A stretch of 64,000 nt of DNA from positions 186,001-250,000 of the forward strand of contig NZ_JBLWZP010000001.1 of the NCBI RefSeq assembly GCF_048266365.1. Reading direction: 5' to 3'. Source of the stretch: Galbibacter sp048266365 (GTDB lineage Bacteria; Bacteroidota; Bacteroidia; Flavobacteriales; Flavobacteriaceae). Below are positions 41,118-49,602 of the stretch, in pieces. The position numbers and the translations under genes are program-made. The stretch's first letter is position 1, and each line of letters starts with the position of its first letter. The notes beneath the pieces are model-generated. The model saw only the letters and a list, made by a program, of their open reading frames with translations, made no database searches and had not been told where the DNA came from.

Positions 41118-43577
41118 TTAAAATTTATAAGTGAAGTTTGCTGAGAACATCCTTGAGCGTTGAGGGTTGATTGTAGACCAACCGGAATAATAATCTTCGT
41201 CAGTGATATTGTCCAGCTTTAGGGTGATCCCAAAATCCTCCGTTTCATAGAATACTGAAGCGTTAATTATAGTATAGTCATCAAGGGTAAAAGTTCCTAA
41301 ATTATTTCTGTCGAATATGTTGTTTTCCCCGGCATAGTTACCTCCAAATCCAAGGCCAAAGCCTTTGAGACCTCCTTGTTGGAAACGGTAGCTTGCCCAG
41401 AGATTAGCAAGGTTTTCAGGCCCGGCGCCCTCTGGTCTTCTGCCTTCAAATGTGGCAGCACCACGTTGTAGTTTACTGTCGTTATAACTATAACCAGCTA
41501 TGATGTTTAGGCCTACAATGGGGTTGGCGACCATGCTAGCCTCGACCCCTCTACTGACTTGTTCTCCACCTTGAGAATAGGTGTTTGGCCCGGTGCTGAG
41601 AACGATGTTGGAAACCTGAATGTCATAATAACTTAAGGTGGCAGCTAACTTGTTGGAGAATAGGTTTACTTTGGTTCCAAACTCAAATTGATTGGCTTGT
41701 TCAGGATCAAAACTAATACTGCTTACATTTCCGTTGTCTTCAACGGTTCGAGGGGCTACATTTGAAAAACCATTCATATAGTTTGCAAAGACGGATACCT
41801 TGTCAAGTATAGGTTGATATACCAACCCAAATTTTGGTGAAAGTGCGGTTTGGTCATGAGCGTCATTTGAAAAATGATCAATTCGAAGACTTGCCATAGC
41901 AGAGAGTTCAGGCATAAAATAGATCACATCCGATACATAGGCGCTGTAAACCTTTTGTTCTGATTCGCTCAATTGTGTTCCTGGGTTGGTCAAAAGAGCA
42001 ATACCTGCGTCTGCTCCAGCCTGAGACAATACTCCGGTATCATCAGTTCCCGGTGTTTGATTCATCGGAGCGCCGGAGGCTTCATGCAAGCTAGATGCTA
42101 CTGCAGAAAACTCATCGATATTGCTCCCGATATATACGAATCCATGACTGCCATAACCTGTTCCGCTATTGATTGCTTTTTGGTGGTAATAATCAAGACC
42201 GGCAACCATTTTGTTTTTAAAGTTTCCAAGATTGAATTCTCCAATAAAGTTTTGTTGAATATCAGTACCTAAGGTTTCTGAATTTTGATTGCTTGTATAA
42301 CGAGCAAATACACTTCCCTGTGTGATGGGTGAACTTTCATTCACTGTGGCGGTAATGTCAGTTAAATAGGAGTAATATCCATCAGACTTTGCATTTGATC
42401 TTGAGACCACTGTTTGTGAGGTCCAATTATCACTAAGGATATAACGCATTTCACCTTGGAGGCTGTATGTTGGTGTATCCACATAGAGATCGTTGCTGGT
42501 AAAAGAACGTTTATTGTCATACCCTAGTTCGTCCATATTGTGTGCGTGAAGTACTGCACCCCGATTTAAAAAGAGCATGGTTTGATTTGTACTTCGCCCA
42601 TTGTAAAATTCAGTATTGACAAAGAAGGACAAGCGGTCATTGACCTCGAAAGCTAGGGAGGGAGCTATGTAAAATGATTTGGCAAAGCCGGCATCTTGAA
42701 AGCTGTTCTCTTTATGATAAGCCGCATTTACCCTTAAGGCAATATTCTTCTGATCGCTAAGTAAAGTATTTACATCTGCGGTTACTCGGTTTAATCCATA
42801 GCTGCCGGCAGTATAAGCAATGCTTCCACCAAAATCTTCGAAGTAAGGACGTTTGGTGTTGATGTTAATCAGACCTCCATAAGAGATTAAACTGCTACCA
42901 TACAAGGTACCTGATGGGCCTTTAATAACTTCAACGCCTTCAATGTTGGCTGGATCAGGTGTCCCATTGGTTAAACTCGGCAGACCATTGACCATTGTGG
43001 GTTGAACTGCAAAACCTCTTAAGGAATAATAGCCTCCGCCATCGCCACCTCTTCCGGTTGATTCCCATAATTTATAGATCCCCGGAGCGTTTTTTAAAGC
43101 AGATTCAAAATTTGTAATTACCTGTTCTTCCAGTAATTTGGCTGGAATGGTATTGTAAACCTGAGGGTTCTCAATATCTTTTAAGGGCAGCTTTGAAACC
43201 ACGGCGCTTTCAGGGCGGTAAAATTTATTTTTTTGTTCAGCCTCTAGAACCACCGCATTTAAAACTTCGCTATTTTCAATAAGAATAATTGTTCCTAGAT
43301 CGACGTTTTGATTTTCCGATATCGAAGTACGTATGGTTTTAGATCGAAATCCTACATAAGAAACTACCAGAGCGTAGTTAGCAGAGGTAAGGGATGTTAA
43401 TTCAAAAATGCCTTCGTGGTTTGTGTTGACACCCTGATGTGTACCTTTTAAGATTACATTTGCATTGGAAATGGGGGTTCCTTGATCCGAAATTACCTTT
43501 CCGGAAATAGTTCCATGCTGTGCAAGACTACTCATTGTAAATGCTATAATGAATAAAGAACTAAGAATATTTTTCAT
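41118..43577 (-). CDS. TonB-dependent siderophore receptor (first gene of operon)
   Basis: The 819-aa receptor has a signal peptide, a CarbopepD-like domain (about 22-105, TPISNANVILKG), a plug with LEEQVITNFESALKNAPG and LRGFAVQPTMVNG, and GVEVIKGPSGTLYG, all hallmarks of siderophore TonB receptors, and a C-terminal barrel ending in RMFSANFTYKF. Having two different receptors in one operon suggests uptake of two siderophores, or two forms of one. A palindrome like a Fur site lies just upstream (43597-43609), and the divergent AraC gene is the likely activator. Confidence 0.92.
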   Translation of the reverse strand: MKNILSSLFIIAFTMSSLAQHGTISGKVISDQGTPISNANVILKGTHQGVNTNHEGIFELTSLTSANYALVVSYVGFRSKTIRTSISENQNVDLGTIILIENSEVLNAVVLEAEQKNKFYRPESAVVSKLPLKDIENPQVYNTIPAKLLEEQVITNFESALKNAPGIYKLWESTGRGGDGGGYYSLRGFAVQPTMVNGLPSLTNGTPDPANIEGVEVIKGPSGTLYGSSLISYGGLININTKRPYFEDFGGSIAYTAGSYGLNRVTADVNTLLSDQKNIALRVNAAYHKENSFQDAGFAKSFYIAPSLAFEVNDRLSFFVNTEFYNGRSTNQTMLFLNRGAVLHAHNMDELGYDNKRSFTSNDLYVDTPTYSLQGEMRYILSDNWTSQTVVSRSNAKSDGYYSYLTDITATVNESSPITQGSVFARYTSNQNSETLGTDIQQNFIGEFNLGNFKNKMVAGLDYYHQKAINSGTGYGSHGFVYIGSNIDEFSAVASSLHEASGAPMNQTPGTDDTGVLSQAGADAGIALLTNPGTQLSESEQKVYSAYVSDVIYFMPELSAMASLRIDHFSNDAHDQTALSPKFGLVYQPILDKVSVFANYMNGFSNVAPRTVEDNGNVSSISFDPEQANQFEFGTKVNLFSNKLAATLSYYDIQVSNIVLSTGPNTYSQGGEQVSRGVEASMVANPIVGLNIIAGYSYNDSKLQRGAATFEGRRPEGAGPENLANLWASYRFQQGGLKGFGLGFGGNYAGENNIFDRNNLGTFTLDDYTIINASVFYETEDFGITLKLDNITDEDYYSGWSTINPQRSRMFSANFTYKF

Positions 43578-43596
43578 TTGAAATAATGTTATTTAT

Positions 43597-43609
43597 ATTT
43601 GGTCTAAAT
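43597..43609. promoter_or_regulatory. candidate Fur-type iron box between the receptor operon and its regulator
   Basis: ATTTGGTCTAAAT is a 13-bp near-palindrome (ATTTxG / CTAAAT) in the 80-bp divergent promoter region. Fur-like sites in Bacteroidota contain such halves, but I have no matrix to score it. Confidence 0.3.
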
Positions 43610-43657
43610 TAATTTGACGCAAAATTAAACAAGCATCAATAGGATTAGTGACGCGAT

Positions 43658-44641
43658 ATGGATAAAAAAAGACGCGATTTTATAAATTGTGAAATTATCA
43701 ACCTTTCAAAGCTTAAGGAGAACTTCCTTAATTCCATCGCTAATCCATGTGATTCAAGGAGTAATTCTGAATTTTTCTCGGAGTATATCATAAAAAAACA
43801 ATTCGGAAAAGGCCGTATTTCTTTATTTAACTACCAGGGTTTAGAGCTTCAATTCAGCCAATTCGAGTTACTTAGAGATCTGGTGTGTTATATTGAGCAA
43901 GAGCAGCAGTTCTTGGAACTTTCATTTATGATAGAGGGGGAGAAGATTATCTCCATGCGAGGTAGCGCTGATATTATTCATGAAAGTCAAGAAGCCTATA
44001 CGGTACAGAATACACAGTTTAAGGGCTATGTTCGTATTTCCGGATCTCGGCCCTTTAGGGAATTCAGAATACGATTATCAAAATCGTATTTGCAATCAAG
44101 GGGCTGCTATCCGCTTCCGATTTTTAAATCATTCAATCATAGCGGTGTTATTCATACCATATCCAACGAAATTTTGGAGGTGTTGATGTCCTTTGAACTT
44201 TCTAGCCTTTCAAAACTCTCCGGAAGACTTTATGCAGAAGCTAAGATTATGGAACTTTTGGCCCTGGAAGTTGGGATTTATGAAAAAGGGAAGGTGGTTG
44301 TCAAGGGAAACAGCCAAGATAAACTACTTAAAAAATTGTACAATGTGCGTCAACTCATGTTAAGCAATTTGGATCGAAATCTTTCCATACGTGAAATTTC
44401 TCGAGAAATGGCCATAAATGAATACCTCTTAAAAAAGGAATTTAAACGGGTGTTTGGGTATTCGATCAACGAATTCTACGCCAAGGAGAAAATGAGTAAA
44501 GCCAAAGAGCTGCTGAAGTCTACTCAGTTGCCCATCTACGAAATCGCCGGGGAGATTGGCTATAAGAATGCTACTCACTTTAGCGCGGCATTTAAACGAT
44601 TCTACGGAGATACTCCTAAGAACTTCAGGAGCGCGGTCTAA
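43658..44641 (+). CDS. AraC-family regulator of siderophore uptake (PchR-like)
   Basis: The 327-aa protein has a sensor domain without the WHYHPE cupin motif of the other two AraC proteins (about residues 60-190, FQLLRDLVCY-type helix then SFMIEGEKIISMRG), and C-terminal helix-turn-helix motifs SIREISREMAINEYLLKKEF and IYEIAGEIGYKNATHFSAAF with the GDTPKNFR end. PchR-type regulators bind a siderophore and activate the receptor gene. Its divergent position, 80 bp from the first siderophore receptor, supports that role. The ATG at 43658 is the natural start. Confidence 0.87.
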   Translation: MDKKRRDFINCEIINLSKLKENFLNSIANPCDSRSNSEFFSEYIIKKQFGKGRISLFNYQGLELQFSQFELLRDLVCYIEQEQQFLELSFMIEGEKIISMRGSADIIHESQEAYTVQNTQFKGYVRISGSRPFREFRIRLSKSYLQSRGCYPLPIFKSFNHSGVIHTISNEILEVLMSFELSSLSKLSGRLYAEAKIMELLALEVGIYEKGKVVVKGNSQDKLLKKLYNVRQLMLSNLDRNLSIREISREMAINEYLLKKEFKRVFGYSINEFYAKEKMSKAKELLKSTQLPIYEIAGEIGYKNATHFSAAFKRFYGDTPKNFRSAV

Positions 44642-44651
44642 AGAATCAAAA

Positions 44652-44682
44652 ACAAAAATGCCACACATTTTCTGCACGGCAT
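44652..44682 (-). terminator. terminator of kdsA
   Basis: On the minus strand ATGCCGTGCA and TGTGTGGCAT (44682-44673 with 44667-44658) form a 10-bp stem with three G-U pairs, then TTTTTGTTTTTG follows. It lies about 55 bp after kdsA. Confidence 0.65.
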
Positions 44683-44736
44683 CCAGTTATTTTATGATAT
44701 TTCATAGTGACTTCGCCATTACAAGGTATGCGGACA

Positions 44737-45570
44737 CTATAGTTTAATTTCATCAAAAGTATTTACAGTTTTTCGAAGTGCGCTAAGTTGAGTAAGAAGT
44801 TGTTCTGCCATATCCAAATGCAACATATTAGCGCCATCACTCTTCGCGTTGGCAGGGTCAAAATGCGTTTCCATGAAAATACCGTCTACACCTGCTGCGA
44901 TACCAGCTTTGGCAATAGTGCCTATCAATTCTGGTCGCCCTCCGGTTACACCGCTGCTTTGATTTGGCTGTTGTAATGAATGGGTAACATCTAAAACCAC
45001 AGGAGCATATTGTTTCATTGTTGGAACACCTCTAAAATCTACGATCATATCCTGATAGCCATACATACTTCCACGATCCGTAATGATGACTTGTTCATTG
45101 TTGGCGTCCAGAATTTTTTGAACGGCATGTTTCATACTTTCCGGGCTCATAAACTGTCCCTTTTTAAGATTCACTGTTTTTCCGGTCTCCGCTGCAGCAA
45201 CCAATAAATCAGACTGACGAACCAAAAACGCAGGGATTTGTAGAATGTCTACATACTCTGCTGCCATGGCAGCATCACTTTCTTTATGAATGTCGGTGAT
45301 GGTTGGAAGTCCAAATTGTTCGGACACTTTACGCAAGATCTTTAAGGCTTTTTCATCTCCAATACCTGTAAAGGAATCGATACGGCTTCTATTGGCTTTT
45401 TTGAAACTCCCTTTAAATACATAAGGAATTCCAAGTTTGTCCGTAATCCCGGCCATTTTCTCTGCAATTCTCATCGCCATGTCTTCACCTTCAATAGCGC
45501 AAGGACCCGCTAATAAAAAGAAGTTATTTTTATCGGTGTGTTTTATCTGTGGTATTTTATTTAAATCCAT
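44737..45570 (-). CDS. kdsA: 3-deoxy-8-phosphooctulonate synthase (KDO-8-P synthase)
   Basis: From ATG 45570 the product is 277 aa, the normal length. It condenses arabinose-5-phosphate and phosphoenolpyruvate to KDO-8-phosphate for lipopolysaccharide. Motifs are LLAGPCAIEGEDMAMRIAEK near residue 21, FKGSFKKANRSR near 52 (PEP binding), TDIHKESDAAMAAEYVDILQIPAFLVRQ split over about 92-120, and DGIFMETHFDP near 230. It appears to be a single-gene transcript with its own terminator. Confidence 0.96.
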   Translation of the reverse strand: MDLNKIPQIKHTDKNNFFLLAGPCAIEGEDMAMRIAEKMAGITDKLGIPYVFKGSFKKANRSRIDSFTGIGDEKALKILRKVSEQFGLPTITDIHKESDAAMAAEYVDILQIPAFLVRQSDLLVAAAETGKTVNLKKGQFMSPESMKHAVQKILDANNEQVIITDRGSMYGYQDMIVDFRGVPTMKQYAPVVLDVTHSLQQPNQSSGVTGGRPELIGTIAKAGIAAGVDGIFMETHFDPANAKSDGANMLHLDMAEQLLTQLSALRKTVNTFDEIKL

Positions 45571-45684
45571 TTTCAAGGTTATTTTGTCCTACAAAGATAC
45601 GAAGTTTCTCAAAGTGTAACTTCGTTAAAATAAGTCAACCTTATTTAGTTTAACTTCCAAATAGCTTCTTTCAAATGCTTTGGC

Positions 45685-45692
45685 TATTTTTG
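45685..45692 (+). promoter_or_regulatory. candidate -7 element for the PhnA-domain gene
   Basis: TATTTTTG matches TAnnTTTG 17 bp before the start codon. No clear TTG lies 17-23 nt upstream, so support is partial. Confidence 0.35.
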
Positions 45693-45709
45693 CGGCTTAA
45701 TTTGATATT

Positions 45710-46291
45710 ATGAGCTTAGAAGATAATCTTAGACAACGTAGCGGGAATAGTTGTGAATTGAGTAACGCGACTGAGGATTTAAAAGTATACCTGGTTAATT
45801 ACACCGGAGAGACTAACGACCAACGTAGTATTTTTATTAGCGAAAAGTGCATTGCACAAATCGAAAAAACACAGGAGGCTGATAGTGCTTTTTGGGAGCC
45901 TATCCTACCGATTTCAATGTGGAGTGAAATTCCGGCGATCAAAGTGATTTCTTGGAGAATGCTTCAACGCTTTAGAAATGAGAGCTGGGCAGTGGATGCG
46001 CTGGAAATGATTTATCTGGATGATCAAGAATTGGAATGGGCTAAAGAATCTGGAGATCACCTTAGTGAGGCAGGAGCTGAACTTCACAAAGACAGCAACG
46101 GAAACATTCTTCAAAACGGAGATACGGTGACCTTAATTAAAGATTTAGACGTCAAAGGCTCTTCTTTAAATGCTAAGATTGGAACTGCAGTTCGAAACAT
46201 TCGCTTGGTTCACGATAATCCTGAACAAATCGAAGGAAAAGTAGAAGGACAGATGATTGTTATTTTGACAAAATTTGTCAAAAGACAGTAG
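45710..46291 (+). CDS. PhnA-domain protein
   Basis: The 193-aa cytoplasmic protein ends in a clear PhnA domain (about 122-193: KDSNGNILQNGDTVTLIKDL, KGSSLNAKIGTAV, GKVEGQMIVILTKFVKR). The N-terminal part has a segment like the usual zinc ribbon (RSGNSCELSNATEDLKVY) and EKCIAQIE, but two of the four Cys expected there seem replaced (CxxC as CELS, CxxC as SEKC). The middle SMWSEIPAIKVISWRMLQRF is conserved in this longer Bacteroidota form. Despite its name, PhnA is not proven to degrade phosphonates. It is convergent with yidD. Confidence 0.85.
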   Translation: MSLEDNLRQRSGNSCELSNATEDLKVYLVNYTGETNDQRSIFISEKCIAQIEKTQEADSAFWEPILPISMWSEIPAIKVISWRMLQRFRNESWAVDALEMIYLDDQELEWAKESGDHLSEAGAELHKDSNGNILQNGDTVTLIKDLDVKGSSLNAKIGTAVRNIRLVHDNPEQIEGKVEGQMIVILTKFVKRQ

Positions 46292-46324
46292 TACAATTTC
46301 AAAAACGTATAGACGCGGTCTTTT

Positions 46325-46549
46325 CTAAGGAACCGGATCATAACCTGATCCACCCCACGGCCCACAACTGGATATCCTTTTGATGGCCAGCCATCCTCCT
46401 TTGAAGAGACCATGTTTTTTTAGTGCCTCAACAGTATATTGGGAACAAGTCGGAGAATACCTGCAAGTTGCAGGGGTCAATGGGGATATGACCCCTTGGT
46501 ATATCCTGACTAAAAAAATAAAAGGTGCTATAATGATCTTTCTGATCAT
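46325..46549 (-). CDS. yidD: membrane protein insertion efficiency factor YidD
   Basis: The 74-aa protein shows the full YidD signature: FIFLVRIYQGVISPLTP, CRYSPTCSQYTVEALKKHG and GWLAIKRISSCGPWGGSGYDP, with three conserved Cys. It is thought to be a membrane-associated helper of YidC insertase. The gene is usually next to rnpA-yidC; here it is last in a folE-cysS-yidD run, 33 bp after cysS. Confidence 0.95.
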   Translation of the reverse strand: MIRKIIIAPFIFLVRIYQGVISPLTPATCRYSPTCSQYTVEALKKHGLFKGGWLAIKRISSCGPWGGSGYDPVP

Positions 46550-46582
46550 GACTTTAATTGTTTAGTACAATACAATTTCGAT

Positions 46583-48067
46583 CTACTGGAAATTGAAAGT
46601 CGTTCCTTCCTTAGCGTCTTTTAACTCTACGCCTAAAGCAGCCAATTCATCTCTAATTTTATCGGAAGTAGCAAAATCCCTGTTTGCTCTTGCCTCAGCA
46701 CGCAATTGAATCAATAATTCTATGGTTCCATTGAGTCTTTCAGTTGAGCTGTCTTGAGTAATGCTTTCATCTTGTAATCCTAAAACATCAAAGATAAACC
46801 CTTGCATGGTTTGCTGTAGCAGGTTTAAATCTGCCTCAGTAATGCTGGCTTTTTGATCCTTGATAAGGTTGATCTGCTTTACTGCTTCAAACAGGTGTGC
46901 AATTAAAATTGGACTATTGAAGTCGTCATTCATAGCCTCGTAACACTGCTTTTTCCACTGTATTATATCGAAACTAGTACTCTTCGATATCTCGAGTTGG
47001 GATAGCGAATTGTATGCTTCAAGTAATCTGTTGAATCCTTTTTCTGAGGCTAGTAATGCGTCATTACTGAAATCTAAAATGCTTCTATAATGCGCCTGCA
47101 ACATGAAAAACCGCGTTACTGACGGGGTAAATGATTTACTTAAGGTATCGTTATTGCCTGAGAATATTTCATGAGGCAGTATGTTGTTACCGGTTGATTT
47201 TGCCATTTTTTTGCCATTCAAGGTCAATAAATTGGCGTGCATCCAATAGTTTACCGGGCTTTTACCTGTAGCTGCTTCTGCTTGGGCTATCTCACACTCG
47301 TGATGTGGGAATTTAAGATCCATTCCACCTCCATGGATATCAAATTGCTCCCCGAGATATTTGGTGCTCATGGCTGTACATTCCAAATGCCATCCCGGGA
47401 AACCATCACTCCATGGGGAAGGCCAACGCATAATGTGCTGTGGTTCTGCTTTTTTCCAAAGGGCAAAATCCTGTGGGTTTTTCTTTTCAGATTGACCGGC
47501 AGTCTCTCTGGTATTGTGAATAAGATCCTCAATGTTTCGTTTACTCAACTTACCGTAATGGTTGGTCTGGTTATATTTTAAAACATCAAAATAAACGGAC
47601 CCATTCACAAGGTAAGCAAAACCTCTATCGATGATTTCTTTGATAATTTCAATCTGTTCAATAATATGTCCTGTTGCCGTAGGTTCTATGCTAGGCGGCA
47701 GGTTATTGAAACGCATTAAGGTGTTGTGAAAATCCACGGTATAACGTTGAACCACTTCCATTGGTTCAATTTGTTCTAATCTCGCTTTTTTGGCAATACG
47801 ATCTTCACCGACGTCAGCGTCATTTTCTAAATGCCCTGCATCAGTAATATTACGAACATAACGCACCTTATAACCCAGGTGTCTAAAGTAACGGAAAACC
47901 AAATCAAAGGAGATGAACGTTCTACAATTTCCTAAATGGACATTGCTGTATACAGTAGGACCACAGACATACATACCGATATAGCCTTCTGTTATAGGTT
48001 TAAATACTTCTTTTTCTCCAGAAATTGAATTGTAGAGTTTCAGCTCGTTCTCTTGATATGCCTGCAT
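46583..48067 (-). CDS. cysS: cysteinyl-tRNA synthetase
   Basis: The 494-aa class I enzyme charges tRNA-Cys. It has MYVCGPTVYSNVHLGNCR (zinc Cys and HIGH-like HLGN, near residues 28-45), SPWSDGFPGWHLECTAMS, HGGGMDLKFPHHECEIAQ (zinc ligands), and KMAKSTGN as the KMSKS loop. The C-terminal anticodon domain ends with RANRDFATSDKIRDEL. It lies 55 bp after folE and 33 bp before yidD on the same strand. Confidence 0.97.
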   Translation of the reverse strand: MQAYQENELKLYNSISGEKEVFKPITEGYIGMYVCGPTVYSNVHLGNCRTFISFDLVFRYFRHLGYKVRYVRNITDAGHLENDADVGEDRIAKKARLEQIEPMEVVQRYTVDFHNTLMRFNNLPPSIEPTATGHIIEQIEIIKEIIDRGFAYLVNGSVYFDVLKYNQTNHYGKLSKRNIEDLIHNTRETAGQSEKKNPQDFALWKKAEPQHIMRWPSPWSDGFPGWHLECTAMSTKYLGEQFDIHGGGMDLKFPHHECEIAQAEAATGKSPVNYWMHANLLTLNGKKMAKSTGNNILPHEIFSGNNDTLSKSFTPSVTRFFMLQAHYRSILDFSNDALLASEKGFNRLLEAYNSLSQLEISKSTSFDIIQWKKQCYEAMNDDFNSPILIAHLFEAVKQINLIKDQKASITEADLNLLQQTMQGFIFDVLGLQDESITQDSSTERLNGTIELLIQLRAEARANRDFATSDKIRDELAALGVELKDAKEGTTFNFQ

Positions 48068-48122
48068 GCTATTTTTGGATCGTTTTGTTATACTTTGTCT
48101 TGAGGTGCGTGTTTAAAAGATC

Positions 48123-48803
48123 TTAAAATTCGGTATCCAGTTTGATGTAATCCAAAAACTCCCTACGTACTTCAGTATTTTTGAATTTCCCACCGAATTC
48201 AGCAGTTACCGTGCTACTCTCGATATCCCGAATTCCTCTTGAATTAACACACAAGTGTTTGGCATCGATGACACAAGCAACGTCTTTTGTATTCAAGGCT
48301 TTTTGTAGCTCCTGAACTATTTGCATGGTCATACGCTCTTGAACCTGTGGTCTTTTGGCATAGTAATCTACAATACGATTCATCTTAGATAAGCCAACCA
48401 CCTTTCCGTTGGAGATATAGGCGATATGCGCGCGTCCAACGATAGGCAATAAGTGATGCTCACAGGTTGAGTATACCGTGATGTTTTTTTCTACAAGCAT
48501 TTCTCCGTATTTGTACTTGTTAGAGAAGGTAGAAGCTTTTGGTCTGCGATCAGGGTGGAGTCCGGCAAAAATTTCTTTAACAAACATTTTAGCCACCCTT
48601 CTTGGTGTGCCTCTGAGGCTGTCATCTGTGAGATCAAGTCCTAAGGTTTCAAGTATGGTGTACATCTGTGACTCAATCTTTTCTATTTTCTCATCATCTG
48701 ACATTTCAAAAGCATCAGCTCTCATAGGCGTTTCTGCTGCTGATGATACGTGATCATTTCCTAAGTCTTCATAATGATCCTCTAAGGCTTTGTCTATTTT
48801 CAT
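48123..48803 (-). CDS. folE: GTP cyclohydrolase I
   Basis: The 226-aa enzyme makes dihydroneopterin triphosphate, the first step of folate synthesis. It has the zinc-binding CEHHLLP motif near residue 115, VVGLSKMNRIVDYYAKRPQVQER, and MCVNSRGI-type segment (HLCVNSRGIRD). The N-terminal extension of about 30 residues is acidic and not conserved. It heads the folE-cysS-yidD run, with cysS 55 bp downstream. Confidence 0.96.
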   Translation of the reverse strand: MKIDKALEDHYEDLGNDHVSSAAETPMRADAFEMSDDEKIEKIESQMYTILETLGLDLTDDSLRGTPRRVAKMFVKEIFAGLHPDRRPKASTFSNKYKYGEMLVEKNITVYSTCEHHLLPIVGRAHIAYISNGKVVGLSKMNRIVDYYAKRPQVQERMTMQIVQELQKALNTKDVACVIDAKHLCVNSRGIRDIESSTVTAEFGGKFKNTEVRREFLDYIKLDTEF

Positions 48804-49097
48804 GTGCGTATTTTTTTTAAAAAAAAGAACTGAATTTTAGCTGTTCTTCGTATTTTTAGGGAAACCGGTTGTACAAATATAATTCATTCCGATATGCATC
48901 CTTTGGGCTATCCTTAAAAATTGAGTGCAAAGATACGTATTTAGGATTGAATCCCTGTTTTAAATCAGTATCGCTTTTATTGTTTTGTTGGTTAACTTTC
49001 ACAATTATAGCGATGTACAAAAACTAATCCCGAGCTAAAACACATTAGTTGTAATTTTTTGCCAAAACTTTCGTTTTGGAAAGAAACATTTAAAAAT

Positions 49098-49541
49098 ATG
49101 CAGAACAATGATGCCATTGAAGTAAACTTAGTGCTCAATTCACCTTTGAAGACTATTTGGGACGCCATCACAAAGCCTGAAATTATGGCAAAATGGTATT
49201 TCAAAGTTCAAGGTTTTGAGCTCAAACAACGCTGTGAATTTTACTTTTATGAACCTAACGGGGAAAATTTTAAACACGTGTGTAAGATTCTAGAGATAGA
49301 TCCTATGCGAAGATTACGTCATACTTGGACCTATCCGGAGATCAGTAAGGGCGTGTCTATTGTAAGCTGGGATTTATTTAAAGAAGGTTCCTATACTCGT
49401 ATTCGCTTAAGACATCAAGGCGTAGAGAACTTTAAAGATGGGAGTGATGCCTTAGCTGTTGAAAGCTTTGAGGCAGGCTGGGAAGAAATTGTAAAAAAGA
49501 GCCTTCCGGACTACCTCAAAAGTACTTTATTTGATCATTAA
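49098..49541 (+). CDS. AHSA1/START-like (SRPBCC) protein
   Basis: From ATG 49098 the product is 147 aa. It has the AHSA1 fold's hallmarks: VNLVLNSPLKTIWDAITKP near residue 8, MAKWYF, RRLRHTWTYPE near 77, SIVSWDLFKEGSYTRIRL and a C-terminal helix with GWEEIVKKSLPDYL. Members bind small hydrophobic ligands or activate Hsp90 ATPase in eukaryotes; in bacteria the role is usually unknown. An htpG gene lies in the window but 14 kb away, so no link is claimed. An upstream start at 49059 would add 13 residues without support. Confidence 0.85.
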   Translation: MQNNDAIEVNLVLNSPLKTIWDAITKPEIMAKWYFKVQGFELKQRCEFYFYEPNGENFKHVCKILEIDPMRRLRHTWTYPEISKGVSIVSWDLFKEGSYTRIRLRHQGVENFKDGSDALAVESFEAGWEEIVKKSLPDYLKSTLFDH

Positions 49542-49602
49542 ACCCACAGAGGACTGTTTAGCTGAATATCCTTATCCGGTAGTCACTCTAAGTTATCCTT
49601 TT

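Noticed and set aside
45710..46291. Phosphonate degradation function for the PhnA-domain gene
   Set aside because: PhnA is a historical name; no other phn gene is present and the domain is not proven to act on phosphonates.
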